Source: Penaeus vannamei
Lineage: Eukaryota > Arthropoda > Malacostraca > Decapoda > Penaeidae
Reading direction: 5' to 3'
DNA length: 20,000 nucleotides
Assembly: GCF_042767895.1 (NCBI RefSeq)
Contig: NC_091555.1
Span: 14,619,975-14,639,974 of the forward strand
In this document: positions 1-9,236 of the stretch, one piece after another
Layout: each line of letters starts with the position of its first letter
How positions within the stretch are numbered: position 1 is the first letter of the stretch
Position numbers and translations under genes: made by a program
Notes under the pieces: model-generated
What the model was told of the DNA's origin: nothing
The model's database searches: none
What the model saw: the letters and a program-made list of their open reading frames with translations, nothing else

Positions 1-110
1 GTAATCCCATCATGTGAGTGTCATGGAAAAACATGGAACGGAAAATGCTGAATCTACAGACACATATACGAATGTTTTTTGAAATGTATGAGATATATGT
101 TGACATGCTA

Positions 111-115
111 TACAT

Positions 116-153
<38 letters not shown>

Positions 154-232
154 TTATATATATACATTTATAGACACACACACACATTTATATATATATT
201 TATAGGCACACACACACACATTTACACATACA
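111..232. repeat. Compound AC/AT microsatellite with higher-order structure
   Basis: Three CA blocks (117-152, 174-186, 207-220) are separated by similar TTTATATATA and TTTATAG linkers. The block-plus-linker is thus itself repeated, suggesting expansion by unequal exchange rather than pure slippage. The open frame across it (His-Thr and Tyr-Ile runs) is a repeat artefact. Confidence 0.9.
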
Positions 233-800
233 GATTCGATACACAAGGCTCACATAAACATCCCCGTGCCAATCCACAGCGAAAAAGCGTAATAGACTTA
301 AATTCCCGCGCGAAGGGCCCGGTCCCCGCGTGCTGAATAAGGCAGGATCATGATCTCATTGGTCGTGTACAAAGCAGCTTGGAAACAAATGACCCGTTGC
401 CCCTGAGCCTTCCTCCGCCGGACAAATTCTCTCCGCGGACCCAAGACAGTAGCGAGCCACGTCGGGGCCTTAAGGGCGACCCCGCGCTGCACCGAACCCG
501 TCCCTTTCGACCGTACGAGCGCGCCGTGGTCGAGATCCTCTTGCGGGGAGCCGAGTGTAGAAATGCTAAAACTAAAGACTTCACCGACGGCGGCCACAAC
601 GAAGCTACAGCAGATGGAAATATGAATTGAGATCCCGGGGGCTTACGAGGGGCTCTGACAGGATATTCTCGAGAAGAGCCCATACACTTGCTGCCACGGA
701 CGGTATATTGACGATTAGAAAAGGGCCTTCAGGTTCACAGGTCTCCCCAGGTCTCCCCCTCTCGCCGTGGAGGGGGAAAAAAGGACGAGGACGCTGGCGA
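233..800. other. Unique GC-rich island, no recognised gene
   Basis: About 570 bp of non-repetitive, GC-rich sequence between the AC/AT array and an A/T-richer stretch. It holds overlapping open frames on both strands (for example 298-597 and 348-683 on the minus strand), none of which I recognise or can tie to splice sites. A perfect 10-bp tandem duplication (AGGTCTCCCC) occupies 739-758, and an EBF-like palindrome lies at 633-642. Candidate regulatory or conserved non-coding DNA, not a supported gene. Confidence 0.45.
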
Positions 801-1765
<965 letters not shown>

Positions 1766-1968
1766 AAGAAAACTGTATAATGGCATCTTTGTCGTTTTTT
1801 TCCACCCCCTCTTTTTTCTCTTCTTTTACGAGTTCCGAAAGATGGAAGTCATCCCCCCTTTCCTCTGTCAAACATCAGCATAATGTTGCCAACAATGGAG
1901 AATCTGCTAATGAAAAAGCTTGCGTCTCAGTGATTAAAAAAAGCTATTCACATTGTGGGCATTGTGGG
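1766..1968. other. Unique sequence, no recognised gene
   Basis: Roughly 200 bp of unique AT-rich sequence with a T/C-rich run near 1790-1830. A weak open frame crosses it but has no recognisable protein content. Confidence 0.4.
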
Positions 1969-1971
1969 TAA

Positions 1972-2070
1972 ACCCTCCCCCTCCCTCCCTCCCTCCCTCT
2001 CCTCCTCCCCACTCCCCCTCCCTTCCCCTCCCCCTGCCCCCTCTCCCCCTCCCTTCCCCGCCTCCTTCCG
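1972..2070. repeat. C-rich polypyrimidine tract
   Basis: CCCT and CCCTC units almost without purines; the minus strand is correspondingly G-rich with repeated GGG runs that could form G-quadruplexes. The Pro-Ser open frame over it is an artefact. Confidence 0.92.
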
Positions 2071-2294
2071 CTAAGGAGTCTCAAGAGAAATCCCGCGAAA
2101 ATATTGTCTTACGTGGCCATAAGGCACAACGCGAAAATAAGAAAGCGCGAAAGAATGTACATTTGTCCGAGAAAGCAGCACGGAACATTACTAGAATTTG
2201 TTTATGTGTTAATAGATCGTTTTTGCTTTCCCTTTTTTTCCTGTTGAGAGCGAGTGACCAGATGCCGGAATGGCGGAGTGACAGAGAAAATAAG
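2071..2294. other. Unique spacer, no recognised gene
   Basis: Ordinary unique sequence with scattered GCGAAA-type words (three GCGAAA occurrences between 2094 and 2152). No protein, tRNA or splice structure recognised. Confidence 0.4.
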
Positions 2295-2295
2295 A

Positions 2296-2745
2296 TGATA
2301 ATAATAATAAGTAAAGAAGATAATGATATCAAAGATAATAATAATAATAATAACAATAGTAATAGTAATAATAATAATAATAATAGTGATAATGTTCACA
2401 TTAATAATTATAATCATTATCATAATAATCATAATCACTATTATAATCATTATCATAATGATTATAATCATTATAATAATAATCATAATCATCATCATAA
2501 TTATTATAATCATCATCTTAATAAGAATAATAATCATCATCTTAATAATAATAATCATCATCATCTTAATAATAATAATAATCATCATCTTAATAATAAT
2601 AATAATCATCATCTTAATAAGAATAATAATCCTCATCTTAATAAGAATAATATTCATAATAAAAATAATAATCATCACCATTATTCTCATCATCACCTTA
2701 ACAATAATAACAAAAAAATAATAACAATAATAAAGATAACAACGG
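2296..2745. repeat. AAT/ATC trinucleotide array with a nested ~24-bp minisatellite
   Basis: 450 bp of AAT, CAT and ATT triplets. Between about 2511 and 2660 the triplets are organised into roughly six copies of a 20-27 bp unit, CATCATCTTAATAATAATAA, showing second-order tandem expansion. The array stays open in several frames (His/Asn on plus, Ile/Met on minus) only because the triplets contain no stops in those frames. Confidence 0.95.
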
Positions 2746-2884
2746 AATGACCACGAACAGCGGCAGCGGAGCCTCCACCCCCGCCAGCCCCGGAACCCGA
2801 GCGGCGGCATCAGCGACGACGACGGTCTGACGGCACATTGTTCGTGTACGGCTCGCTCTAGCATTCAATTTTTGGCACTGCGCT
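2746..2884. other. Unique GC-rich spacer with GACGACGACG run
   Basis: About 140 bp with CAGCGG and CGACGACGACGG stretches between the AAT array and the G-rich minisatellite. No gene recognised. Confidence 0.4.
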
Positions 2885-3335
2885 TCGAAGGCTGGGCCGG
2901 GGGTGGGGGTGAGGAGGGTGAGGGTGGATGGGGTGGATGGGGGAGGGTGGATGGAGGCAGGGCGGGGGTGGGGGTGAGATGGAGGCAGGGGAGTGAGGGT
3001 GAGGGTGGATGGAGGCAGGGCGGGGGTGGGGGTGAGGAGGGTGAGGGTGAAGGTGGATAGAGGCAGGGAGGGGGTTAGAGTGGATGGAGGCAGGGGAGGG
3101 TGGGGAGGGTGGATGGAAGCAGGGGGGGTGGATGGAGGAAAGGGAGGGTAGGGAGGGTGGATGGAAGAAGGGGAGGGTAGGGGTGGATGGAGGCAGGGGG
3201 GGAGTGAGGGTGGAAGGAGGAACAGGGTGAGGGTAGGAGAGCGGGAAGGGGGATATGGTGGGTAGGGGTGGCGTGGAGGAGGGGGGAGTGCGTGCGTGTG
3301 TGTACAAGGGGACTAGGGGTCGGTAGGGGGTAGGG
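2885..3335. repeat. G-rich minisatellite (GGTGGATGGAGGCAGGG family)
   Basis: About 450 bp built from the word GGTGGATGGAGGCAGGG and variants mixed with GGGGGTGGGGGTGAG. One long segment recurs at a spacing of 58 bp (starting near 2953 and 3011), so units are organised in a larger period. G runs are dense on the plus strand, making G-quadruplex formation plausible. The minus-strand Pro/His/Ser frame is an artefact. Confidence 0.93.
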
Positions 3336-3590
3336 GGCATGCGGACAGACCTATCTTTTGTGTGGTTTTTACATATACCTCCTCCCTCCTCCCCCCCTCC
3401 CCTTTCTCTCTTGATTCTTTGTCTTAGCGCATCCGAGCATGAGTCCTTACCCGGATGTCGCTTTAAGGGGAAGGGGAGGGAGAGGGGAGGGGAAGGGGAG
3501 GGGAAAGGAACAGAAGTAGGGAAACAAACAGAACCACAAAGACGGAAGAAAACAAGTGAACAGATGTGCGCGCGCGTGCGTTCGCGATCG
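3336..3590. other. Mixed spacer with pyrimidine (3377-3411) and purine (3470-3515) runs
   Basis: Unique sequence broken by a CTCC-type run and a GGGGAAGGGGAGG run, then an A-rich stretch and a GCGCGCGTGCG patch at about 3568-3580. No gene recognised. Confidence 0.45.
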
Positions 3591-4319
3591 TGTGGACAAG
3601 AGGGAAAAATAATTAAGCGAAAAGCGCGATGAATATCCTCTATTTTTCCTTCTCTTTCATTCCGTAATAAACGCGTTCTGCTCCGGATGAGGTCTGCCAC
3701 GCCAATCACGAATCGGTCTCTCCTTCCTCTGTATCGGATTCGCTACTCTCTCCCTCTGTCTGCGAAAGACGTGATTCGCTCTTAAATCAAACCGGATAAT
3801 TACTGATTCTCAATAACTTTGCTTAAAATCCTCCTTTCCTCTTTTTTTCCTCAAAGTCTTGTCATCAAAGCCTTAACGACGGGAAAGCACTGACACATAA
3901 AACACTCAAAAGTTTCTGTGCATTTTAAAACCGATTCGAATTCCGAACACCGTTTCCTACAGCTACGACTTCCTCCTCGATTTCGGATACAGTTCCTCTG
4001 CTACGACGAATTTTCTCCTCCAGGCCCGTGAACAAAAGCGCCGAGGCTCTGCAGCAACAAGTCCGTGCTCGCGCGCGCGCCCTCCCTCCGATAAGAGCCA
4101 GCCATCAGCCGAAGCGAAGACATCGTTGGCGAACGTAAACAAATCAGTTCCGAACATTGAGAAGCAGTTTGTCTCGCGGCTTCGGAGGCGGCGGAGGCAG
4201 TGTCGGACGGTTAAAAAGACCCAACGAAGCTCAAACAGGTCGTTTTGTGGGTGTAATGAGGCGGTCCCACCCTCCGCCGCCGTCTGTCCCGCCACCACTT
4301 GCCTGATTAAAACGGACAA
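3591..4319. other. Long unique island, possible regulatory DNA
   Basis: About 730 bp of non-repetitive sequence, one of the longest in the window. Homeodomain-like AT motifs occur (CGTAATAAACGCG near 3663, GGATAATTACTG near 3794). Overlapping open frames at 3963-4322 (minus, 119 codons) and 4126-4329 (plus, 67 codons) have no recognisable domain and no good splice context. I treat it as intronic unique sequence. Confidence 0.45.
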
Positions 4320-4361
4320 CACGCTGTAACGCTGCTGTTGCTGCTGCTGTTCTTGCTGCGT
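4320..4361. repeat. Short CTG/TTG trinucleotide array
   Basis: Imperfect (CTG)n with GTT and TTC interruptions, around 40 bp. Confidence 0.85.
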
Positions 4362-4863
4362 TTGGGATTGTGTAGTTGTATTGCTGCAGTACTGAAAGGG
4401 TTTGCGGTCTCCGTGCGTTGCGAAAAATAAAAATGGCGCTGGGATGTAATATGTTTCCTTATACTTTTTTCCAGCCCACAGACGAAGTATGAGACGATAC
4501 TAAGATGATGTATTATTTTGTAAAGCGAATTGAAATAAAGATAAAACTTAAGTAAATAAGAAAATCGAAATACACGGAGAAGGAGACGTATAAACTATTT
4601 GTATTGACTGTTTCGAGATGTGAAACCCTGTCGCTACCAGACGTGGAAGGTAATGCCATTGGCCCTATGCCATCCCTTTCTTTCAGCTACGATAAGCAAT
4701 GCAGACAAAGAAACTGCTGTGACTGGAGAAGATCGCCTTGCGCCTCGAAAAGCGGTTAACGGCGACAGCGGACGACACACGAATAAAATGAAGAGACCGA
4801 AAACAAAATGGCAACCGAAATATTTCGCCGCAGAAGCGAAATTGAAAACACGAAAAGGGGGGT
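4362..4863. other. Unique intron sequence immediately downstream of the COE exon
   Basis: Ordinary unique intronic sequence, AT-rich at 4500-4580. The plus-strand open frame 4620-4892 runs antisense into the real exon and is a shadow. No other site is convincing. Confidence 0.5.
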
Positions 4864-5256
<393 letters not shown>

Positions 5257-5301
5257 CGTCTGTCCGTCCGCCCGTCCGTCTGTCCGTCCGTCTGTCCGTC
5301 T
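5257..5301. repeat. (TCCG/TCTG)n tetranucleotide microsatellite
   Basis: About ten TCYG units with CCCG interruption. Short and imperfect. Confidence 0.9.
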
Positions 5302-5680
5302 TTGACACGCCTACGTTATAAATCTGCAAATCGTATTACTCTGGACTGCTATACGTCAATGAGAACTTGCAGGCACACATATACGCCCCGCCGTAATATG
5401 AAGGAGGTCCACATGTAGCCAAAATGAACAAAGGACATTAGGGGGCCCGGCGTAATCCAATTCTGGTAAGGGCTCTTGAACCGTTTCAAAGGACGTGCGC
5501 ATATGACCCTAAGCCGAATTAACCCTTTATTGGGATCCGAATCGCGAGGATAAGATTCCGTATTGCATTTCGCTTCCATTCAGCAAGATTCAGTGCTAGT
5601 TTCGATCCTTGTGATGTGGTAATATCAATGTTTTAGTTCCCATGGGGTAGGGCGAGCGAGGGAAGAAAGAAAAACATGCA
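5302..5680. other. Unique island, candidate conserved intronic element
   Basis: About 380 bp with no repeats and mixed composition, including GGGGGCCCGGCG (5451-5462) and AACCCTTTATTGGG (5521-5534). It ends with a COE-like palindrome (TCCCATGGGG, 5638-5647). The complexity contrasts with its surroundings, which is what an enhancer would look like. Conservation was not tested. Confidence 0.4.
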
Positions 5681-5687
5681 AGGATAC

Positions 5688-5835
5688 CTCTTCCCTCCTC
5701 CCTCTTCCCCCTCCCTTTCCTTCCTTCATCCCTCTCACCCCTCCCTCCTTCCCCCCTTCCTGTCCCCAATCCCTTCCTTATCTCCATTCCCTCCACCCTC
5801 TCCCTCCCTTCCTTCCTTCCCTCCACCCCTCCGTT
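5688..5835. repeat. Polypyrimidine (CCCTC/TTCC) tract
   Basis: About 150 bp almost entirely C and T, with CTTCC and CCCTCC units. Ser/Pro frames over it are artefacts. Confidence 0.92.
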
Positions 5836-6010
5836 CTTCTGTAATCCAAGAGGCCCGACCACAAGACCGCCGCCGTTGGCACGACCTCCCGAATAAGGCG
5901 CCGCCCCTTCGCCTCCTGTCGGGCGATGAGCTACCGCGCAGACAGCCACGAGGGCCCTTCAAGCGGCTGGAGAAGGGACCCTCGCCGCGGCAGACAGAGT
6001 GCCCTTCATC
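5836..6010. other. Unique GC-rich spacer
   Basis: GC-rich sequence with GACCGCCGCCG and GCGCCGCCCC words. Open frames on both strands are unrecognised and extend from flanking repeats. Confidence 0.4.
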
Positions 6011-6175
6011 CCGTGGCCGCAGGAGGGGGTGGAGCCAAGAGGGGTGAAGGATGAATTGTGGGGGACGGGGAGGGAGGCGGTTGAAGGATGGAGGACGGGC
6101 AGGACGGAGGATGGGCTGTTGAGGACGAGGGAAGAGAGGGGAGGAAGGGGAGACGGGAGGGACGTCGGTACGGAC
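6011..6175. repeat. G-rich purine tract with GGACGG/GGAGG words
   Basis: Imperfect repeats of GAGGACGGG, GGATGG and GGGGAGG for about 165 bp. Opposite polarity to the pyrimidine tract at 5688-5835, with a 175-bp unique spacer between. Confidence 0.8.
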
Positions 6176-6300
6176 TCGCTCTGGGGGCGCTGCCCTTCAA
6201 CACCATCTCTTTTTTTTGCGGGCGGGATTTGTTTGTGATTTATGGGCGGACAAAAAGTGAATGCGATTGGTAAGGGAGAACAGCAGGATGTTGTTGCGCC
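6176..6300. other. Unique spacer
   Basis: About 125 bp of unique sequence with an octa-T run near 6210. Nothing recognised. Confidence 0.35.
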
Positions 6301-6445
6301 GTGGGGAGGGGTAGGGGGGTGCCTGGGGGTGGGGGGAGGGTAGTAAAAAACGGGTGATGGGGAGACCTGTCGTCGCGGGATATAAAACACTAAAATAATG
6401 GGGAGGATATCGGGATGGGAAGATGGAATGGAATGGCACGAAGAG
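6301..6445. repeat. G-rich patch
   Basis: GGGGTAGGGGGGTGCCTGGGGGTGG-like sequence at 6304-6342 with several G runs (potential G-quadruplex), then GGAATGGAATGG near 6424. Confidence 0.65.
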
Positions 6446-6446
6446 G

Positions 6447-6449
<3 letters not shown>

Positions 6450-6538
<89 letters not shown>
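6450..6538. repeat. (AG)n microsatellite
   Basis: AG run 6450-6518, one C interruption, then AG to 6538. Confidence 0.96.
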
Positions 6539-7122
6539 TAATGAAATAAGAGAGAATCACAAAAAAGAAACAATCAGAAAGACAAACCAAACAAACAAAT
6601 ATACAGACAACCAAACAACCAGAGAGAGAAACCGAATGAACCAGAGAGAGAAAGCGAGAATGAATGAACGCCAGGAAAATGGAAAGAAAGAGCGGCCATT
6701 CGAAATTATTGCAAAGGGAGAAAGCCAAGCAAAGACCTTCAGTATAATAAAGAACGAGACAACGCCACCAATGTGTATGGAAGGGGAAGTATACCATGGG
6801 AGTGAGAGGAGGCATAGAATGAGGGCGAAGGGTAAGCAGCGATGAAAGCAGGAAGAGAGAAAAGGGGGAGAAACGGCACAGAAAAGCGTTAAAAGGAAAA
6901 TAACGCTAATAATCACTGGTTTAAGATGAATGAGAGATGGGGAGGTGTTAATGCCACAGGGAAGGGTCGGGGGCAGGGGAAGGGGAGGAGTGAGGGAGGG
7001 AGGCAAAGGCACCGAGGGAACATGTAGGTACAAAGGAAACATTGAACAACATACATGATGTAAATCTCAACAGTTGAACACTCAATATCCTACATAGAGG
7101 CAACATGACTTACGCCGCAGGG
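6539..7122. other. A/G-biased unique sequence, no gene recognised
   Basis: About 580 bp, purine-biased on the plus strand, with AAACAAACAAA and AACCAAACAACCAGAGAGAG words (two AACCAGAGAGAG-like copies near 6618 and 6641) and a GGGG patch at 6958-7010. The open frame 6423-6845 starts in the AG repeat and has low-complexity Lys/Arg/Glu content; I do not support it as a gene. Confidence 0.45.
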
Positions 7123-7123
7123 A

Positions 7124-7125
<2 letters not shown>

Positions 7126-7210
<85 letters not shown>

Positions 7211-7330
7211 AGAAAGAGAAAGAGAAAAAAAGAAAAAGTAAGAGAAAGAGAAATGGAAAGAGAGGGAATGAAAGTGAAAAACAGAGAGAAAGGAGGAAAA
7301 GAAAAAGAAAAAGAAAGAGAGCGATGGCAT
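7126..7330. repeat. (AG)n run grading into GAAA-rich purine tract
   Basis: AG run of about 80 bp (7127-7207) followed by GAAAGAG/GAAAAAG sequence to about 7322. All frames are Arg/Glu/Lys or Ser/Leu artefacts. Confidence 0.95.
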
Positions 7331-7390
7331 GTACAAGTGCAATAAATTCGCGCACATCAAAGTCTACCAACTAAAGGTCGATGAGGATGT

Positions 7391-7442
7391 AGTGCCATGT
7401 GGTCGTAAACAAGGCTGCAGAACTCGACGACCACATGACACT
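7391..7442. repeat. Inverted repeat: 16-bp arms, 20-nt loop
   Basis: Left arm AGTGCCATGTGGTCGT (7391-7406) and right arm ACGACCACATGACACT (7427-7442) are reverse complements with a single mismatch (15 of 16). The loop contains CTGCAG. The sequence is unique in composition, unlike the surrounding repeats. It could be a stem-loop RNA, a protein-binding palindrome or the relic of a small inverted-repeat element; pairing ends abruptly at both arm ends, so it is short for a microRNA precursor. Confidence 0.85.
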
Positions 7443-7566
7443 CACGCATGACTTCATGACGTCTGAATTTCTTTCTATTGTTGCTCATTCAAACTTTATT
7501 TGGCCTCTCTTTTTTTTTTGTTTTGTTTTTAGATATTGTTGATCCATTATGTTGTTTATAGTTCTT
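7443..7566. other. Unique sequence with ATF/CRE-like site
   Basis: TGACGTC at 7457-7463 follows a related TGACTTCA at 7450-7457, giving two bZIP-type words almost abutting. Rest is T-rich unique sequence with a T9 run. Confidence 0.4.

Positions 7567-7567
<1 letters not shown>

Positions 7568-7662
<95 letters not shown>
7568..7662. repeat. (GT)n microsatellite, about 47 units
   Basis: Uninterrupted 95-bp GT run ending in GCGTACGC. Long enough to be highly polymorphic and able to form Z-DNA. Confidence 0.98.
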
Positions 7663-7665
<3 letters not shown>

Positions 7666-7818
7666 ACGCAGAATTTACAAATCTGTAGACATTTGCTCGT
7701 TACCTGTTGGTTATAAACGCACGAATAATTTTAAAAACCACTAAAATAAAGGAAATTAAGAAGAAGAAGAAGAAAAACAATAGACGAAGAAAACAGCATG
7801 ATAAACACAACAGCATCG
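7663..7818. other. Unique AT-rich sequence with AAG run
   Basis: Contains a short AAGAAGAAGAAGAAG run (7759-7773). No gene recognised. Confidence 0.4.
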
Positions 7819-7820
7819 AT

Positions 7821-7900
7821 TCACATAGAACCCAATAAATTCACATAGAACCCAATCGCCTATCACAGAATCCAATCGCCTTTCCAACAATCCCAATCCT
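7821..7900. repeat. 20-bp minisatellite, four copies
   Basis: Units start at 7821, 7841, 7861 and 7881: TCACATAGAACCCAATAAAT, then a copy ending in CGCC, then TATCACAGAATCCAATCGCC, then a more diverged copy. The first two share 16 exact bases; divergence rises to the right. This is not a simple-sequence repeat and stands out from the rest of the window. Confidence 0.88.
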
Positions 7901-8268
7901 ACCTATGAAATCTCTTTACGCGCGCCCCCTACATCTGCTATTCCGTCATGGCTGCGGCACCTGTGATGTTAGGACAGGTATGAGAATGATGATGATGATG
8001 CAGGCACAACACAAATAACTAATTCAGTCCATGTTTAATCCTCTATGATGATAATAATTACGTTATTGGTGTCGTAAGGACCAATTTGTGACTTACGAGG
8101 GGATCGCGTGAGGACCTTAAAAGAACCGCTACAGTGACGCTTAGGCCAAAATTATTCGGGCCGGACTCGGGATAATCGCCTTTATAATGGGATGCAATAA
8201 AGCCGGTTTTATAACCTCGTTTGATCGGAAAATGGATCTTCCAGCCTGGAGAGCTATTGCCCGGTAGG
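7901..8268. other. Unique island with a cluster of posterior-Hox-like sites
   Basis: About 370 bp of complex sequence, interrupted only by GATGATGATGATG (7987-7999). Between 8181 and 8214 lie TTTATAA, CAATAAA and TTTATAA, three ATAAA-core words of the kind bound by posterior Hox proteins, within 34 bp. TTATAACC and CGGGATAATCG add further homeodomain-type words. Candidate enhancer by complexity and motif clustering only. Confidence 0.4.
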
Positions 8269-8269
8269 A

Positions 8270-8585
8270 AGCAGGAGGAGGAGGAAGAGGAGTGGGGTGA
8301 GGGTGGGGTGGGGTGGGGGGTGAGGGGGAAAGGGAAGGAGGTGGGGAAAAGAGTAGGAGAAAGAGGGAGGAAGAGAAAGATGGGAGGAGGGAAAGAGGAA
8401 AAGTGAGAAAAGAAGAGAAAAAAAGGATAGAATTAACGGCAGGTAGTCAGGTAGGGGAAGAAAAGAAGAAGAATAAGCAGAATAAGAAGCAGAAGAAGAA
8501 GAAAAAAGAAGAAAAAGAAGAAGAAAATAAGAAAAATTAAAAAGAAGAAGAAAAAAGACAAAAAGCAAAATAAAAAAAAATAAAA
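8270..8585. repeat. Purine tract: GGGGTG/GGAGG then GAAGAA
   Basis: G-rich purine sequence (8272-8405) grading to AAG/GAA triplets and A-rich sequence to 8585, with short interruptions near 8430-8455. Lys/Glu/Gly frames are artefacts. Confidence 0.9.
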
Positions 8586-8780
8586 ACATAAGGATGATGA
8601 AACGACGGAAGAAGAGTATTTAAGGAAAAGATTAATCCGAATTTCGAGAGCATTATACGAGGGGTCATAAGGATAAATTGCGCCTTGATAAATGGCTTCC
8701 GAGGGTCATGCACTCTACCCATTAGCTTTCTCCGCATATCTGAAAACAATTAGCGATCCGCGGGTTTTGGGTGATGGATG
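8586..8780. other. Unique island with homeodomain-like motifs
   Basis: About 190 bp of complex sequence with GATTAATCCG (8631-8640), CCATTAGC (8719-8726) and AACAATTAGCG (8747-8757). These match Otx/Bicoid-type and Antp-type homeodomain cores. Candidate regulatory element; unproven. Confidence 0.4.
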
Positions 8781-8782
8781 AC

Positions 8783-8829
8783 GGGCGGGGGGGCGGGCGG
8801 TGGGCGGCGCGGCGGTGGGCGGGGGGCGG
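8783..8829 (+). promoter_or_regulatory. GC-box / G-quadruplex-prone cluster
   Basis: GGGCGG words recur about five times in 47 bp with multiple runs of three or more G. This is both an Sp1/KLF-type binding cluster and a strong G-quadruplex candidate. No initiator or exon is visible next to it, so promoter function is unproven. Confidence 0.5.
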
Positions 8830-8833
8830 AGCG

Positions 8834-9236
8834 AGGTCAACTTGATGGGCTGACCTTCTTCGTCGGCTGTTGAATCGCTTGACCTTTTTTGTCTCGGATT
8901 TTCTTTGATTATTTATATATTGTTTGATGAAATTATTATTTGTATATCTTTTTATTATTTGACCTTTGACCTGTTTAATCTTTTGACTTCTGACCTTTCA
9001 TTATCTAGTGTTTAATCATTTGACCTTTAGCCTTTTTTTATCTACTGTTTCGTCATTTGATATTCCCTTATCTACTCTTCACTAATTCAGTAAATTACTT
9101 GGTCCTTCTTATCTACGATTCACCTAATTTCCTGACCTTGTTTTCAGTTATTTGACCTTTAAAAAAATAATAATATTTAGTTATTTGTCTTTTCTTTTTA
9201 TCCATTTGTTTTATTACTTGACCCATTTTATCTACT
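8834..9236. repeat. Degenerate ~40-bp tandem repeat with alternating TGACCT and TTATCTA words
   Basis: TGACCT occurs at 8851, 8880, 8960, 8967, 8991, 9021, 9133 and 9153, and its reverse complement AGGTCA at 8834. TTATCTA occurs at 9001, 9038, 9068, 9109 and 9228, at spacings of 37, 30, 41 and 119 bp, roughly multiples of 40. The shared frame is T-rich: TTTGACCTTT, then TTATCTACTGTTT. AGGTCA is the nuclear-receptor half-site and AGATAA (the TTATCT complement) a GATA-factor core. The whole region is thus either a decayed minisatellite that happens to carry these words or a repeated regulatory module. Confidence 0.75.
8960..8972 (-). promoter_or_regulatory. Perfect DR1 nuclear-receptor element
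   Basis: The minus strand reads AGGTCA, A, AGGTCA: two perfect half-sites one base apart, the arrangement preferred by HNF4, RXR heterodimers and COUP-TF. A second imperfect DR1 (AGGTCA, G, AAGTCA) follows at 8984-8996 and a third weak one at 9021-9033. Occupancy is not known. Confidence 0.5.

Noticed and set aside
117..220. Telomere- or centromere-type satellite
   Set aside because: No TTAGG arrays and only local compound microsatellite structure.
298..597. Minus-strand frame containing Asn-Glu-Ile-Met, resembling the His-Glu-Ile-Met of the preceding COE exon
   Set aside because: Wrong side of the known exon for a minus-strand gene, no following Cys-Ser and no donor site; only three residues match.
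1953..2750. 265-codon His/Asn-rich frame
   Set aside because: Produced by a C-rich tract and the AAT/ATC array; no conserved domain.
3963..4322. 119-codon minus-strand frame in unique sequence
   Set aside because: No recognisable domain, overlaps another frame on the opposite strand, no splice or promoter support.
7861..7880. TATCACAG, the seed of the miR-2/13 family
   Set aside because: Lies in the third unit of a 20-bp minisatellite, no match beyond the seed and no hairpin.
7821..7900. CRISPR-like regularly spaced repeats
   Set aside because: Units abut without unique spacers, and the window is eukaryotic.
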